NCBI GenBank assembly: GCA_029261815.1 | Contig: JAJDAQ010000072.1 | Span: 25,926 to 89,925 of the forward strand | Reading direction: 5' to 3' | Length of the DNA: 64,000 nt | Source: Deltaproteobacteria bacterium | Lineage (GTDB): Bacteria; Myxococcota_A; UBA9160; UBA6930 | Shown: positions 52,562-61,304 of the stretch, piece after piece | Layout of the letters: every line of letters begins with the position of its first letter | Position numbering within the stretch: the stretch's first letter is position 1 | The notes under the pieces: model-generated | What the model was told of the DNA's origin: nothing | Database searches by the model: none | The model's input: only the letters and a program-made list of their open reading frames with translations | Made by a program: the position numbers and the translations under genes

Positions 52562-53827
52562 ATGCCTGGCGGAGCTGCTGCCCCTGAGTCCTCGTCCCGT
52601 GGCACCTCCGAAACGATCGTGTTCGGTTGTGCTGTCCTTGTGGTGTGGGCGACCGTCCCGCTGGCACGCGCCGTCACGTCGAGTCTCCGCGACCAGTTTG
52701 GCGAAGGCATATTCATCGCGATCGCCGGAGTCGGAATCCTCTCCGCAATCTGCGTGGCTTGGCGCGTCCTCCGGGGCCAAGGACCGCGACGCACCATCGC
52801 CGTAGGCGTCACTGCGGCCGCCCTCGGCGGCGCCGCCTTCACCCTCCGGGCCCAACCGATCGAGGCGCTCCACCTGCTCCAGTACGGCGGCCTCGGTTGG
52901 CTCGGCTGGCGGGTGACCCGCGTCCGCGACGCATCCGCGCTGGCCTTCCTCAGTGCGGCCTTGCTAGGCGCCGGAGTCGGCGTGATCGACGAGGCCATCC
53001 AGTGGGCAACGCCGGGCCGGGTCTGGGATCTCAGAGACATCGGCATCAATGCATTCGCCGCGACGGCGGCGCAGCTGCCATTCGCGGTGGGCGGCGACGG
53101 CGCGCGACGAAAGGCACCCGAGTCGCGTGGGCTGGCTCAGTGCTGTGGGATGGCCGCCTTCGCCGCTGGGGCGCTCACCCTCAGCCTGGCCGCGACACCG
53201 GATCGCCTCTCCGGCGCGAGTCGCACGTTTCCGTTCCTCGCGTGGACCCTTGACCACCCGGACGTCATGCTCGAGTACGGCTCCCTGCTGACACTTCCGG
53301 ACGGCACCCGTTTCCGCTCCCGATTCGCAGCCGAGGAACTCGCCGCCATCGACGCCGGCCGCGCAGCCGAAGCCGGTGCGCGACTGGCGAGTGGTTCGTC
53401 AGAAGCCGCGTATGCGGATTTCCTCGCGCATTACACGGTGACCCGAGACCCCTTTCTCCATGAAGCCCGCGTGCACCTCTTCCGACGCGACCGTTACCTG
53501 CTGACGGCGGACCGTCATCTCGATGATCCTCCCTGGCGCGCCCGAGACCTTGCCGTCGCACTTGCCGAGGACGCGATTCTGGAAGCCGCTTATGGAAGGA
53601 CGCTTGAGGCCGCGGGGCTTCGGTTGGACCCCAACAACCGTGCCGAATGGCGCGCCCTCGTCGACCCGAACACGCCCGCGTACGAGAGTCCCGTAAGCCG
53701 GCATCTCGTCACCGATCGGTCCGAGTGGCAGGTTCTCGCAGCCCCCGGCATCGTGACGCTAAGCGGGCTAGTCGGCCTGTTCGTGTTCGGGCGCTCTTCG
53801 CGAACGAGCGACGAAGACGTCGCCTAA
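52562..53827 (+). CDS. VanZ-like membrane protein with a large C-terminal domain
   Basis: 421 aa. An N-terminal helix region (about 20-170) ends with the VanZ signature ALLGAGVGVIDEAIQWATPGR and DLRDIGINAFAATAAQ. A further helix near 195 leads to a soluble part (about 215-395) rich in charged residues, and a last helix at about 397-412. Classical VanZ is much shorter (about 160 aa), so the C-terminal part is an extension of unknown fold. The function of VanZ-like proteins outside teicoplanin resistance is unclear. It is convergent with the carbonic anhydrase gene, overlapping by 4 bp. Confidence 0.8.
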   Translation: MPGGAAAPESSSRGTSETIVFGCAVLVVWATVPLARAVTSSLRDQFGEGIFIAIAGVGILSAICVAWRVLRGQGPRRTIAVGVTAAALGGAAFTLRAQPIEALHLLQYGGLGWLGWRVTRVRDASALAFLSAALLGAGVGVIDEAIQWATPGRVWDLRDIGINAFAATAAQLPFAVGGDGARRKAPESRGLAQCCGMAAFAAGALTLSLAATPDRLSGASRTFPFLAWTLDHPDVMLEYGSLLTLPDGTRFRSRFAAEELAAIDAGRAAEAGARLASGSSEAAYADFLAHYTVTRDPFLHEARVHLFRRDRYLLTADRHLDDPPWRARDLAVALAEDAILEAAYGRTLEAAGLRLDPNNRAEWRALVDPNTPAYESPVSRHLVTDRSEWQVLAAPGIVTLSGLVGLFVFGRSSRTSDEDVA

Positions 53828-54327
53828 CGCAGCTGACCTCGGGCCGTCTCCACGTACTGAAGGGTGCGCTCGCGCTGCAGCGAAATCTCTTCCGAGGTGA
53901 GGACCCGCCGCTCCCGGGCCGGACTGCCGACGACCAATGTTCGCGGTGGCACCACGGCCCCGGGCGGCACCACGGCCCCGGCGGCAACGAGCGCCTCCTC
54001 ACCGACGGACGCCCCGTCGAGCACGATGGCGCCAATCCCGATCAGTGCGCCGTCCCCGACGCGACAACCATGAACCACCGCCCGATGCCCAATCGTCACC
54101 TCACACCCGACCTCACAGGCGAAGCGACCGCGGGTCACGTGGAGTACGGCACCGTCCTGGACGTTCGACCGCGCTCCGACCCGCACGGCTTCGACGTCAC
54201 CCCGCAGCACCGCCGCGTACCAGATGCTGACATCCGCGCCGAGCGTGACATCGCCGATCACCGCCGCGCCTGGCGCCAGCCACACGCCGGCGTCGAAATG
54301 GGGCGCCCGCCCTTCGAACGGGCCCAC
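53824..54327 (-). CDS. Gamma-carbonic anhydrase-like hexapeptide-repeat protein
   Basis: 167 aa left-handed beta-helix. GVWLAPGAAVIGDVTLGADV, then SIWYAAVLRGDV and hexapeptide repeats up to GSPARERRVL. Zinc-ligand histidines are present in HVTRGRF and TIGHRAVVHG. Members are weak carbonic anhydrases or acyltransferase-like scaffolds. The start is a GTG at 54327 without a strong ribosome site, so a slightly longer N-terminus is possible. Confidence 0.9.
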   Translation of the reverse strand: MGPFEGRAPHFDAGVWLAPGAAVIGDVTLGADVSIWYAAVLRGDVEAVRVGARSNVQDGAVLHVTRGRFACEVGCEVTIGHRAVVHGCRVGDGALIGIGAIVLDGASVGEEALVAAGAVVPPGAVVPPRTLVVGSPARERRVLTSEEISLQRERTLQYVETARGQLR

Positions 54328-54365
54328 GATCGCGCCGGGGAAACGCGCCGTCTCGTTACGGGTGC

Positions 54366-54452
54366 TCAGCGGAGACCCGCTCGCCAGGCGGAAACCGGCC
54401 GGCCGATCTCGTCCGTCATCCTGCGCTTCTTGTAACGAGACTGTCCGGACAT
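54366..54452 (-). CDS. Possible 28-codon leader peptide in the P450-carbonic anhydrase gap
   Basis: The 194-bp gap holds a reverse-strand frame of 28 codons (MSGQSRYKKRRMTDEIGRPV...) with AAGGAG eight bases before its ATG at 54452. A self-complementary TGTCCGGACA overlaps its start, and a 10-base inverted repeat (GTCTCGTTAC at 54350-54359, GTAACGAGAC at 54432-54441) brackets most of the frame. It may be a leader or a regulatory element for the carbonic anhydrase gene, or chance. Confidence 0.25.
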   Translation of the reverse strand: MSGQSRYKKRRMTDEIGRPVSAWRAGLR

Positions 54453-54521
54453 TGTCCGACTCCTTGCGGCTGCGAGAAGTCGGAGGATCGGGCGCGGCCC
54501 GTCCAGACGCAAGTACAGCAA

Positions 54522-55754
54522 CTAGCCCTCAGGCGTGAATCGCAGCTTCATCTCTGTGCAGGAGCGCACCAGCGCGGACGGCCGAAAAACCGCACCGCCG
54601 GCGTCCGCGAAGGAGGCATCGGGCATGCGCCGCAGGACTTCCTCCAACACGACACGCATTTCCATCCGAGCGAGGTTGGCTCCGAGACAGAAGTGGGGGC
54701 CGATTCCGAAAGCGACGTGGTGCGGGTTGCGCTTGATCTGGAACTCGTCCGGCGACTCGAACTGGGCCTCGTCGCGGTTGGCGGAGGGATAGACCATCAG
54801 CACCTTCTGACCCGCGCTGACTTCGGTATCGCACAGCACCGTGTCTTCCGTCACGGTCCGGGCGAACGAGAGAACGGGCGACACCATGCGCAGCATCTCT
54901 TCGATCGCGCCCGGCAGCAGCGACGGGTCCGCCGCCAGCTGCGCCCGCTGATCCGGATGTTGGATCAGCAACTCCATTGCACCGGAAAGGCCGTTCCGTG
55001 TCGTCTCGTTTCCGGCCACCAGCAGCAGCACCAGGAACATGATCAGTTCGTCGTTCGCGAATGCGACGTCCTGCACCTGCGGTTTCGCGCGATCGTTCTC
55101 GATGCCGTCGAGCTCGCCCAACAAACCGTCGGTATGCGCATTCGCAAGAATGCTCACCAGGTCATCCTGCGGATCTTTCTGGCGTGCTGCGATGACCTCG
55201 GTCACGTAGGCCGCGTACTCACCAAACGCGGTGGCCGCCTTCAGCGCAACGTCCGGATCATCCAATGAACCCTCGGCCGCGATCATCGAATCCGACCAAT
55301 GGTGGAAGCGTTCGAAGTCCTCACCGCGGATCCCGATCATCTCGGCGATCAGCAAGAGCGGCAGCGGCACCGCGATCTCTTCGACGAAGTCGCAATTCCC
55401 ACGCTTCGCGACATCGTCGACGACGCGGGCTGTGAGCTGACGAAATTTCTTCTCGAGCAACGAGACCATCCGCGGTGTGAAACCGCGGTTCACCAGTCGG
55501 CGGAGTTGGCCGTGTCGCGGTTCTCCCTCGTCGATCAATGCGAGCCGCACCGGGTTGTTCGGGCGCGTTCCTTCAGACGAGGTGAACCGGTCCTGATCCT
55601 TCGACACCGTGACCACGTCCTCGAACCGGGTAACGATCCAGAGTTGGTCTTTCTCGGACCAATGCACCGGGTCGTGCCGCCGCAAGTGGCGCAGGCGGTC
55701 GGGCATGCGCTCATCCCAACTCGACGAGGCCAGGAACTCGGTGTCGATCTGCAC
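54522..55754 (-). CDS. Cytochrome P450
   Basis: 410 aa from the GTG at 55754, directly after AGGAGGGCACCT; ten further codons are open upstream. The I-helix motif AGNETT, the K-helix EEMLR and the haem loop FGIGPHFCLGANLAR with ligand Cys356 are all intact. The opening VQIDTEFLASSSW recalls bacterial soluble P450s acting on steroids or fatty acids. No ferredoxin or reductase gene is adjacent. It hydroxylates a hydrophobic substrate, unknown. Confidence 0.94.
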   Translation of the reverse strand: MQIDTEFLASSSWDERMPDRLRHLRRHDPVHWSEKDQLWIVTRFEDVVTVSKDQDRFTSSEGTRPNNPVRLALIDEGEPRHGQLRRLVNRGFTPRMVSLLEKKFRQLTARVVDDVAKRGNCDFVEEIAVPLPLLLIAEMIGIRGEDFERFHHWSDSMIAAEGSLDDPDVALKAATAFGEYAAYVTEVIAARQKDPQDDLVSILANAHTDGLLGELDGIENDRAKPQVQDVAFANDELIMFLVLLLVAGNETTRNGLSGAMELLIQHPDQRAQLAADPSLLPGAIEEMLRMVSPVLSFARTVTEDTVLCDTEVSAGQKVLMVYPSANRDEAQFESPDEFQIKRNPHHVAFGIGPHFCLGANLARMEMRVVLEEVLRRMPDASFADAGGAVFRPSALVRSCTEMKLRFTPEG

Positions 55755-55834
55755 AGGTGCCCTCCTGAGGCGCTTAGCCCTCATCGGTCAACCCGTCCGG
55801 CGACTCAATGCCGAAGCCCGTGCCGGCCTCTCGC

Positions 55835-56257
55835 TCAGCTGCCGGGCAGCACCGCTCCGGAGCGCACCAGCGCCACCGTCACCACGAACGCCCCAATGAA
55901 GATCACGCCGCAACCGGCCGCACCCCAGTGGAACGGGCGCTGGATCGCGGCCCAGCCCACCCCGTCCAGGCGATGGTGATGCGCCGTCGGCTGCCACCAC
56001 CAGCGGGGCTCAACGGCATCGAGTCGACCCAGCTCCCGGCGCAGTCGCACGTGATATTGCCAACCCGCGGGCACACCGAACGCCAGCCCCGCCGCCATGA
56101 TCGCGGCGCCCACCTGCAGGAGTGCCACCCACGGCGTCAACGCAAGACCGGTCAGGGCCAGCAGACCCATGATCACGAGGAGGGTTTCGACCATGAAGCC
56201 GTATCGGCCGATCTGCCGTTCGGCCCAAGTCGCGCCGGGCTCAGCCGGGCGGGTCAC
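55835..56257 (-). CDS. Small membrane protein, three helices
   Basis: 140 aa from a GTG at 56257 that overlaps the end of the VOC gene by 17 bp; the ATG at 56194 would give 119 aa. I prefer GTG because TWAERQIGRYGFMVETLLV reads as real protein. Hydrophobic helices: VETLLVIMGLLALTGLAL, VALLQVGAAIMAAGLAFGV and AAGCGVIFIGAFVVTVALV. A tryptophan/histidine-rich stretch (RWWWQPTAHHHRLDG) lies between helices 2 and 3. No family recognised. Confidence 0.6.
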   Translation of the reverse strand: MTRPAEPGATWAERQIGRYGFMVETLLVIMGLLALTGLALTPWVALLQVGAAIMAAGLAFGVPAGWQYHVRLRRELGRLDAVEPRWWWQPTAHHHRLDGVGWAAIQRPFHWGAAGCGVIFIGAFVVTVALVRSGAVLPGS

Positions 56258-56726
56258 CCGGCATCTGCAGCAACTCGAAGAGCCCGCCGCCCTCGTCAAC
56301 CGGGACCTCGACATAGGCCCAGGCGATCTCCGGGGTGTATCGGTGGTACCAGATCGTCTCGTAGCCGGCGTCGGTCAGTGCGGGGAGGTGGCCATCCAGG
56401 TCGTCTACCCGAAAGCGAACGTGGTGGACCCCATCGCCACCGGCATCAATGAATTCCTGATGCGGCCCCGCACCGGAAACCGGCTCGATCAGCTCGATTT
56501 CGAGATCGCCGGAACGGCCGAACGCAAGCTTCAAGGAAACATCCGAAGGCTTCCCCCGGAATGTGGTTCCGGCCGTCGTGGAATCCATGCGGGTGAAGCT
56601 GCCAAAGAGCGCTTCGAAACGCGGCAACGCGCGTTCGAGATCACGAACGACGTAAGCGACCTGATCGATCGCACCGAGATTGAAGCGCTGTGCGGTGTCT
56701 TGGCGATTCGCGGCAGTTTCGCTCAT
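56241..56726 (-). CDS. VOC-fold protein (epimerase/glyoxalase-like)
   Basis: 161 aa. IDQVAYVVRDLERALPRFEA opens the fold, GVHHVRFRVDDLD is the second half and GGLFELLQMPG the terminal strand with a glutamate. The layout resembles methylmalonyl-CoA epimerase, but acyl-CoA preference cannot be judged. It starts at the ATG at 56726, divergent from the SDR gene, and overlaps the downstream membrane protein gene. Confidence 0.88.
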   Translation of the reverse strand: MSETAANRQDTAQRFNLGAIDQVAYVVRDLERALPRFEALFGSFTRMDSTTAGTTFRGKPSDVSLKLAFGRSGDLEIELIEPVSGAGPHQEFIDAGGDGVHHVRFRVDDLDGHLPALTDAGYETIWYHRYTPEIAWAYVEVPVDEGGGLFELLQMPGDPPG

Positions 56727-56801
56727 GGGACCTCCTGCGATCGCCCAGCGTAACCCATCCGCACCACGCGCTCGCTACACTGCGCGCGCTGGGGAGGCCA
56801 C

Positions 56802-57551
56802 ATGCCCGATCGGGTCCGCTTCGACTTTACTGGCTGCCGCGTCCTGATCACGGGCGGTACGAGCGGCATCGGCCGCGCAGCCGCGCGTGCCTTCCTCGAT
56901 GCGGGCGCCGAGGTCACGATTACGGGGCGCAAGGCTTCGGCCGCTGACTACGACATCGATCTCGACGGACTCGCCTATCAATGCCTCGAAATGACGGACG
57001 CCGAAGGAATTGCCCGCGTCGCCAGTGAACTTTCGGCCCTCGACGTCCTCGTGAACAACGCGGGCGCGAACTTCCCGTTCGATCCAAGCGAGTGGGACCC
57101 CGACGTCTTCGAGCGATCGATCGCCTTGAACCTGACCGGCACGTTCCGGATGAGCACCGCTTGCAAACCACTGCTCGCTGCAAGCCAATGGCCCGGGGGT
57201 GCCGCGATCCTGAACGTCGCCTCCATGTCGGCCTTTCGCGCAGTCCCCATCGTCCCCGCCTACGGCGCCGCCAAGGCCGCGACGGTCCAGATGACCCAGA
57301 ACCTCGGCGTCGCTTGGGTCGGAGACGGCATTCGCGTCAACGCTGTCGCTCCGGGATTGATCTCGACCGGGATGACGGCCGCTATGAAGGAAATGCCGAC
57401 CCTGGCCGAATCCGAGCTGGCCAAGGTGCCGATGGCACGCTGGGGCGAGCCCGAAGACATCGCGGGCCCCCTGCTCTTTCTCGCGAGCCCGGCGGCCGCG
57501 TTCGTCACGGGCCAGACCTGGAACGTGGACGGCGGCTTCTCCGCCGCATAA
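56802..57551 (+). CDS. Short-chain dehydrogenase/reductase
   Basis: 249 aa classical SDR. GGTSGIG (18-24) binds NAD(P), NNAGANF follows, the catalytic serine is in ASMSAF and the pair is in YGAAK. The C-terminus FVTGQTWNVDGGFSAA is typical. It acts on a hydroxy/keto substrate, probably an acyl-CoA or steroid. It is divergent from the VOC gene; the nitroreductase gene follows in the same direction after 21 bp. Confidence 0.93.
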   Translation: MPDRVRFDFTGCRVLITGGTSGIGRAAARAFLDAGAEVTITGRKASAADYDIDLDGLAYQCLEMTDAEGIARVASELSALDVLVNNAGANFPFDPSEWDPDVFERSIALNLTGTFRMSTACKPLLAASQWPGGAAILNVASMSAFRAVPIVPAYGAAKAATVQMTQNLGVAWVGDGIRVNAVAPGLISTGMTAAMKEMPTLAESELAKVPMARWGEPEDIAGPLLFLASPAAAFVTGQTWNVDGGFSAA

Positions 57552-57572
57552 CGAATTGATCGGAGTCCCTAC

Positions 57573-58235
57573 ATGACTGAAATGCCGCTCTATGAAGCGA
57601 TGTCGACACTGCGCGCGGTGCGGCGTCTTCGCCCGGATCCGATCCCCGAAGATGTCCTGCACCGCGTCCTGGAGGCGGCGACCTGGGCGCCGACTGGCGG
57701 CAACGTCCAGGCATGGCGCGTCGTCGTGGTGCGCGACCGCGACAAGATGGCCGCGCTCGGCGCGCTCTACGCCACGCGCTGGGCCGCCTACACCCAGCAC
57801 TACCGGGGACTGATGGAAGGCCAACCGCAAGAAGCCATCGATCGGTCGGAGCGCACGCTGGCGGCCGGGGACCACCTCGCCGAACACTTCGACTCGCTCC
57901 CGGCGCTGCTCGTCTTCTGCTTCAACCCCCGCAACATGGCGATCACGGATTCGGAACAGGACCGACCCTCCGTCGTCGGCGGGGGCTCCATCTACCCGTC
58001 GGTGCAAAACGCGTTGCTCGCAGCGCGCGCGGAAGGACTCGGCTGCGTGCTGACGACGTTGCTCTGCCAGGAGGAGCCCAGCGTCCGCGCCCTTCTCGAG
58101 ATTCCGGACCCGTGGTACACGGCTGCGGCCGTGCCTCTCGGCTACCCGATCGGCGGCGGTCACGGACCCATTCGGCGGCGCCCGCCCGAACAGATGGCGT
58201 ACGCGGACAGCTGGGGAAGTGCCTACGGCAAGTAG
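57573..58235 (+). CDS. Nitroreductase-family flavoprotein
   Basis: 220 aa FMN-binding fold. The opening MSTLRAVRRLRPDPIPEDVL and TWAPTGGNVQAWR are signatures of the family, and YPSVQNALLAARAEGLGCVL is the dimer helix. These enzymes reduce nitro groups, quinones or activated double bonds with NAD(P)H. The neighbouring acyl-CoA ligase and SDR suggest a catabolic rather than detoxifying role. Convergent with the synthetase (6 bp). Confidence 0.9.
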   Translation: MTEMPLYEAMSTLRAVRRLRPDPIPEDVLHRVLEAATWAPTGGNVQAWRVVVVRDRDKMAALGALYATRWAAYTQHYRGLMEGQPQEAIDRSERTLAAGDHLAEHFDSLPALLVFCFNPRNMAITDSEQDRPSVVGGGSIYPSVQNALLAARAEGLGCVLTTLLCQEEPSVRALLEIPDPWYTAAAVPLGYPIGGGHGPIRRRPPEQMAYADSWGSAYGK

Positions 58236-58241
58236 GCGCGC

Positions 58242-59777
58242 CTAGCTTTCGGGCGATACTTCGCCATTGGCGAGCCGGTGCTTTTGCACCTTCCCCAAAG
58301 CGTTTCGTGGCAGCGCTGCTGCCGTGTAGACCACCCTCGGATGCTTGTACGGAGCGAGGCGCTCGGACACAAACGCCCGCAGCGCCTCCACATCCGGCAC
58401 CGACTCACCAACGACGTAGGCCGCGACCCGCTCACCCCACTCCGGATCGGGTTCGCCGACCACGGCGACATCCTCGACGCCGGGATGTGCGCGGACCGCG
58501 TCCTCGACCTCACGCGGATAGATGTTGTATCCGCCGCTGATGATGAGTTCCTTCGCGCGGCCCTCGATCCGGACGTAGCCCTCGTCATCGACCGCGCCGA
58601 GGTCGCCGGTCCGAAACCAGCCGTCGTCGGTAAAGGCCTCGCGATTCGCATCCGGGCGCTCCCAATAGCCCGCGAACACGTTCACGCCCTTCACCTGGAT
58701 CTCGGCCGGTTCGCCCACCAGGCGCAACGACAAACCGGGTAGTGGCCATCCGACCGTGCCAGGGCGTCGCTCAGCGTCATGCGGATTCGACACCAGCATC
58801 GCGGTCTCTGTCATGCCGTACCGTTCGAGGACCCGCTGCCCCGACGCCTGCTCGAATCGCTGATGCAACGCGGCAGGAAGCGGCGCCGACCCGGAGACGC
58901 ACAGCCTCAACCCACCCAGCGCCTGCGCCCGCGGGTGGTCGACGAGCCGGTGATACATCGTCGGAACGCCGAAGAACATCGTCGCATCGTGCGCCGCGGT
59001 GGCATCCAGCACGGCTTCTGGGCTGAACCGCTCGATCAGGACGGCGGAACCGCCCGCGTGCAGCGTCCCGTGGAGCCCAACCCCGAGTCCATGCATGTGA
59101 AAGAGCGGCAGGGCCAGGACGAGCCGATCTGAATCGGTCCACCTCCAGGCCACACGGAGCGCTTCTGCACTCGCGAGCAGATTCGCATGGCTCAGCACCG
59201 CGCCTTTGGGTCGGCCCGTCGTCCCGGAGGTGTAGCCAATCAAGGCCGGCGCCCTGGGTGCTGAGACATCGAGCGTCACGCTGGCACCGTTGGGAATATC
59301 GACTTCGGGGCCGAGCCGTTCGACGCTGGCATCCGCGGCCCGGATCCAATCGGCGCGTTCCGGATCATCCACGATCGCGGCGCGCGGTCTCGCGTCGTTG
59401 ACGACGTGGGCGATCTCGTCGGCTTGATAGGCCGTATTGGTCGGAACCACGACCAGACCCAAGCGGAGACAGGCCACATGGGCGGTCACCAACGCTCGCG
59501 ACGCTGCCGCGGAGACCAGGATCCGATCTCCGGCACTCAGGCCCAGGGCTGCGAGCCGCTGGGCTGCCTCGGCGGACGCCGAGTCCAGTTCGCCACGCGT
59601 CATCCAGCCGTCTCGGCGATCCCAGATCTGTGGACGTCCCGGATCGGCCCGCCAATGCCGGGCCCAGGCCCGCGGCAAGGTCCCAGCGCCCCCGGCTGTC
59701 GGGTCGAATGCCGCACCCGCCAGGTGGCCCTCCCAGCCTGCGGGTCCGTGGTCCGTATTCGAGTCGTCAGAACGCAC
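58242..59777 (-). CDS. AMP-dependent acyl-CoA synthetase (malonyl-/aryl-CoA synthetase-like)
   Basis: 511 aa from the GTG at 59777, after GAGGGAAC; eleven more codons are open upstream. Motifs: P-loop GYTSGTTGRPKGAVLSH, ERYGMTETAM, RTGDLGAVDDEGY, GRAKELIISGGYNIYPRE and LPRNALGKVQKHRL with the catalytic lysine. The overall pattern is closest to MatB-type malonyl-CoA synthetases, but a broader acid range is possible. It is the third such ligase in the window. Confidence 0.92.
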   Translation of the reverse strand: MRSDDSNTDHGPAGWEGHLAGAAFDPTAGGAGTLPRAWARHWRADPGRPQIWDRRDGWMTRGELDSASAEAAQRLAALGLSAGDRILVSAAASRALVTAHVACLRLGLVVVPTNTAYQADEIAHVVNDARPRAAIVDDPERADWIRAADASVERLGPEVDIPNGASVTLDVSAPRAPALIGYTSGTTGRPKGAVLSHANLLASAEALRVAWRWTDSDRLVLALPLFHMHGLGVGLHGTLHAGGSAVLIERFSPEAVLDATAAHDATMFFGVPTMYHRLVDHPRAQALGGLRLCVSGSAPLPAALHQRFEQASGQRVLERYGMTETAMLVSNPHDAERRPGTVGWPLPGLSLRLVGEPAEIQVKGVNVFAGYWERPDANREAFTDDGWFRTGDLGAVDDEGYVRIEGRAKELIISGGYNIYPREVEDAVRAHPGVEDVAVVGEPDPEWGERVAAYVVGESVPDVEALRAFVSERLAPYKHPRVVYTAAALPRNALGKVQKHRLANGEVSPES

Positions 59778-59960
59778 GTTCCCTCCTCTCCCCGGAACAT
59801 CGCGCGCCATGGTGTTTGTTCAAGGCGCGCGCAGGCGTAGTCACTCCCACCCGGACTGACGGTACCGTGCGGCTGGCCTACGTTCCGGTCCGGTCGTCGC
59901 GTGGACACTTCCCGTGATCGGCTGATTCGTGTCCGCCTCCCCTTCTTCCTGGAGCCATTG

Positions 59961-61304
59961 TTGCCGCGCCGCCTCTTCGTAACCGGGGCTTCCGGCTTCG
60001 TCGGGCGCCACTTCCTCCAGGCGGCGCGCGCGCGTGGGCACTCGATCGCGGCACTGTCGCGGAGCTTGCCCGCGGGTGAAGCCGGCGACGGCATCGACTG
60101 GATCCAAGGCGACCTCCTCGAGCCTGACGCCTGGCGGGACGCTCTTCGATCGGACGACATCGTGCTCCACCTCGCCGCAGCGACCGGCAAGGCCAACGCG
60201 GAGCGCCACCAAGCGATCAACGTGACGGGAACGCGGGCGTTGCTCGACGCCGCGGCACATGCAGGTGCCGCTCACTTCGTCTTCGTCAGCAGCATCGCCA
60301 CCCGCTTCCCGGACCAGCGTCACTACCCCTATGCCCATGCGAAAGCGGCCGCGGAACGTGCGGTCCGCGAGGCCGGCATCCCGTGGACCATCATTCGGCC
60401 GACGATCATTGTGGGCGCCGGCGCTCCGGTCCTCGAGTCGTTTGCACTGCTCGCTGGGCTCCCGGTCACACCGATCTTCGGAGACGGTCAGGCCCAGGTG
60501 CAGCCCATCGACGTGCACGACCTGGTCGCGCGCCTCCTCGCTGTCATTGACGCCCTGCCCGCTTCGGAAGTCATCGAGTTTGGCGGCCCCGAGCGCCTCG
60601 CCCTCGAGGACTGGATCGGACGCATTCGAGCGGTGCGGAGCGGCGATGCGCCGCGCTTGCTCCACCTTCCGCTCGCGCCCATCCGCACGGTCCTGGCCGC
60701 GCTCGAACCGGCGCTGCTTCCGGTCTTGCCATTGACGGCGGGGCAGCTTGCAACCTTCGCCAACGACGGCGTCGCAGCCGCGCACCCGTTCCATGACACG
60801 TTGAGTTGCGGCTTCACTCCGCTCGACGATTCCCTGGCAGGATCGCAGCTCCAGCGGCTACCCGCGGTCGCCCCGGACGCGGCCACGCTCACACGAGAGT
60901 GTCACGCCTTTTCGCGCCACCTGATCGGGTGCGACGCACCGGCCGACGTCGTCGAGTCCTACCTGCGCCATGAACGCGAACACAACGTTGGCCCGTTCAG
61001 CGCGTTCGAGCATGAGCTTCTCGAACGCGCGCGTCGCGGTGGCCTCTCGACCACGCTGGCAGACGCCTACGCCGCACGCGTGCTTCGGACCGGGCTCGTT
61101 CGCCGCAAGATGACGCTGGTACTGGCCCTCCTCGAAACCCACCGCGAGACGTTCGAGTCCATCGATGCGCCGCCGGCCGCCAGCCCCTTCGGGACCTGGT
61201 GGCACCTCATCACGCGCGGCCTCGCCGAAGTCGCAGTGACCGCAATCGCGCTCGCCTGGCTTGGCGCTGCACATTGGCGCGCGTCGCGGGAGGCAATAGC
61301 GTGA
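59961..61304 (+). CDS. NAD-dependent epimerase/dehydratase-family protein
   Basis: 447 aa from the TTG at 59961, preceded by GGAG; a GTG at 59901 would add 20 residues. VTGASGFVGRHFL (about 7-19) binds NAD(P), VSSIATRF holds the serine and YPYAHAK the tyrosine/lysine pair. About 150 extra C-terminal residues (HAFSRHLIGC to the end) include a hydrophobic helix (VAVTAIALAWLGAAHW), so the protein may be membrane-anchored. The next gene overlaps by 4 bp. The substrate is unknown; a polyketide, sterol or sugar are possible. Confidence 0.82.
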   Translation: MPRRLFVTGASGFVGRHFLQAARARGHSIAALSRSLPAGEAGDGIDWIQGDLLEPDAWRDALRSDDIVLHLAAATGKANAERHQAINVTGTRALLDAAAHAGAAHFVFVSSIATRFPDQRHYPYAHAKAAAERAVREAGIPWTIIRPTIIVGAGAPVLESFALLAGLPVTPIFGDGQAQVQPIDVHDLVARLLAVIDALPASEVIEFGGPERLALEDWIGRIRAVRSGDAPRLLHLPLAPIRTVLAALEPALLPVLPLTAGQLATFANDGVAAAHPFHDTLSCGFTPLDDSLAGSQLQRLPAVAPDAATLTRECHAFSRHLIGCDAPADVVESYLRHEREHNVGPFSAFEHELLERARRGGLSTTLADAYAARVLRTGLVRRKMTLVLALLETHRETFESIDAPPAASPFGTWWHLITRGLAEVAVTAIALAWLGAAHWRASREAIA

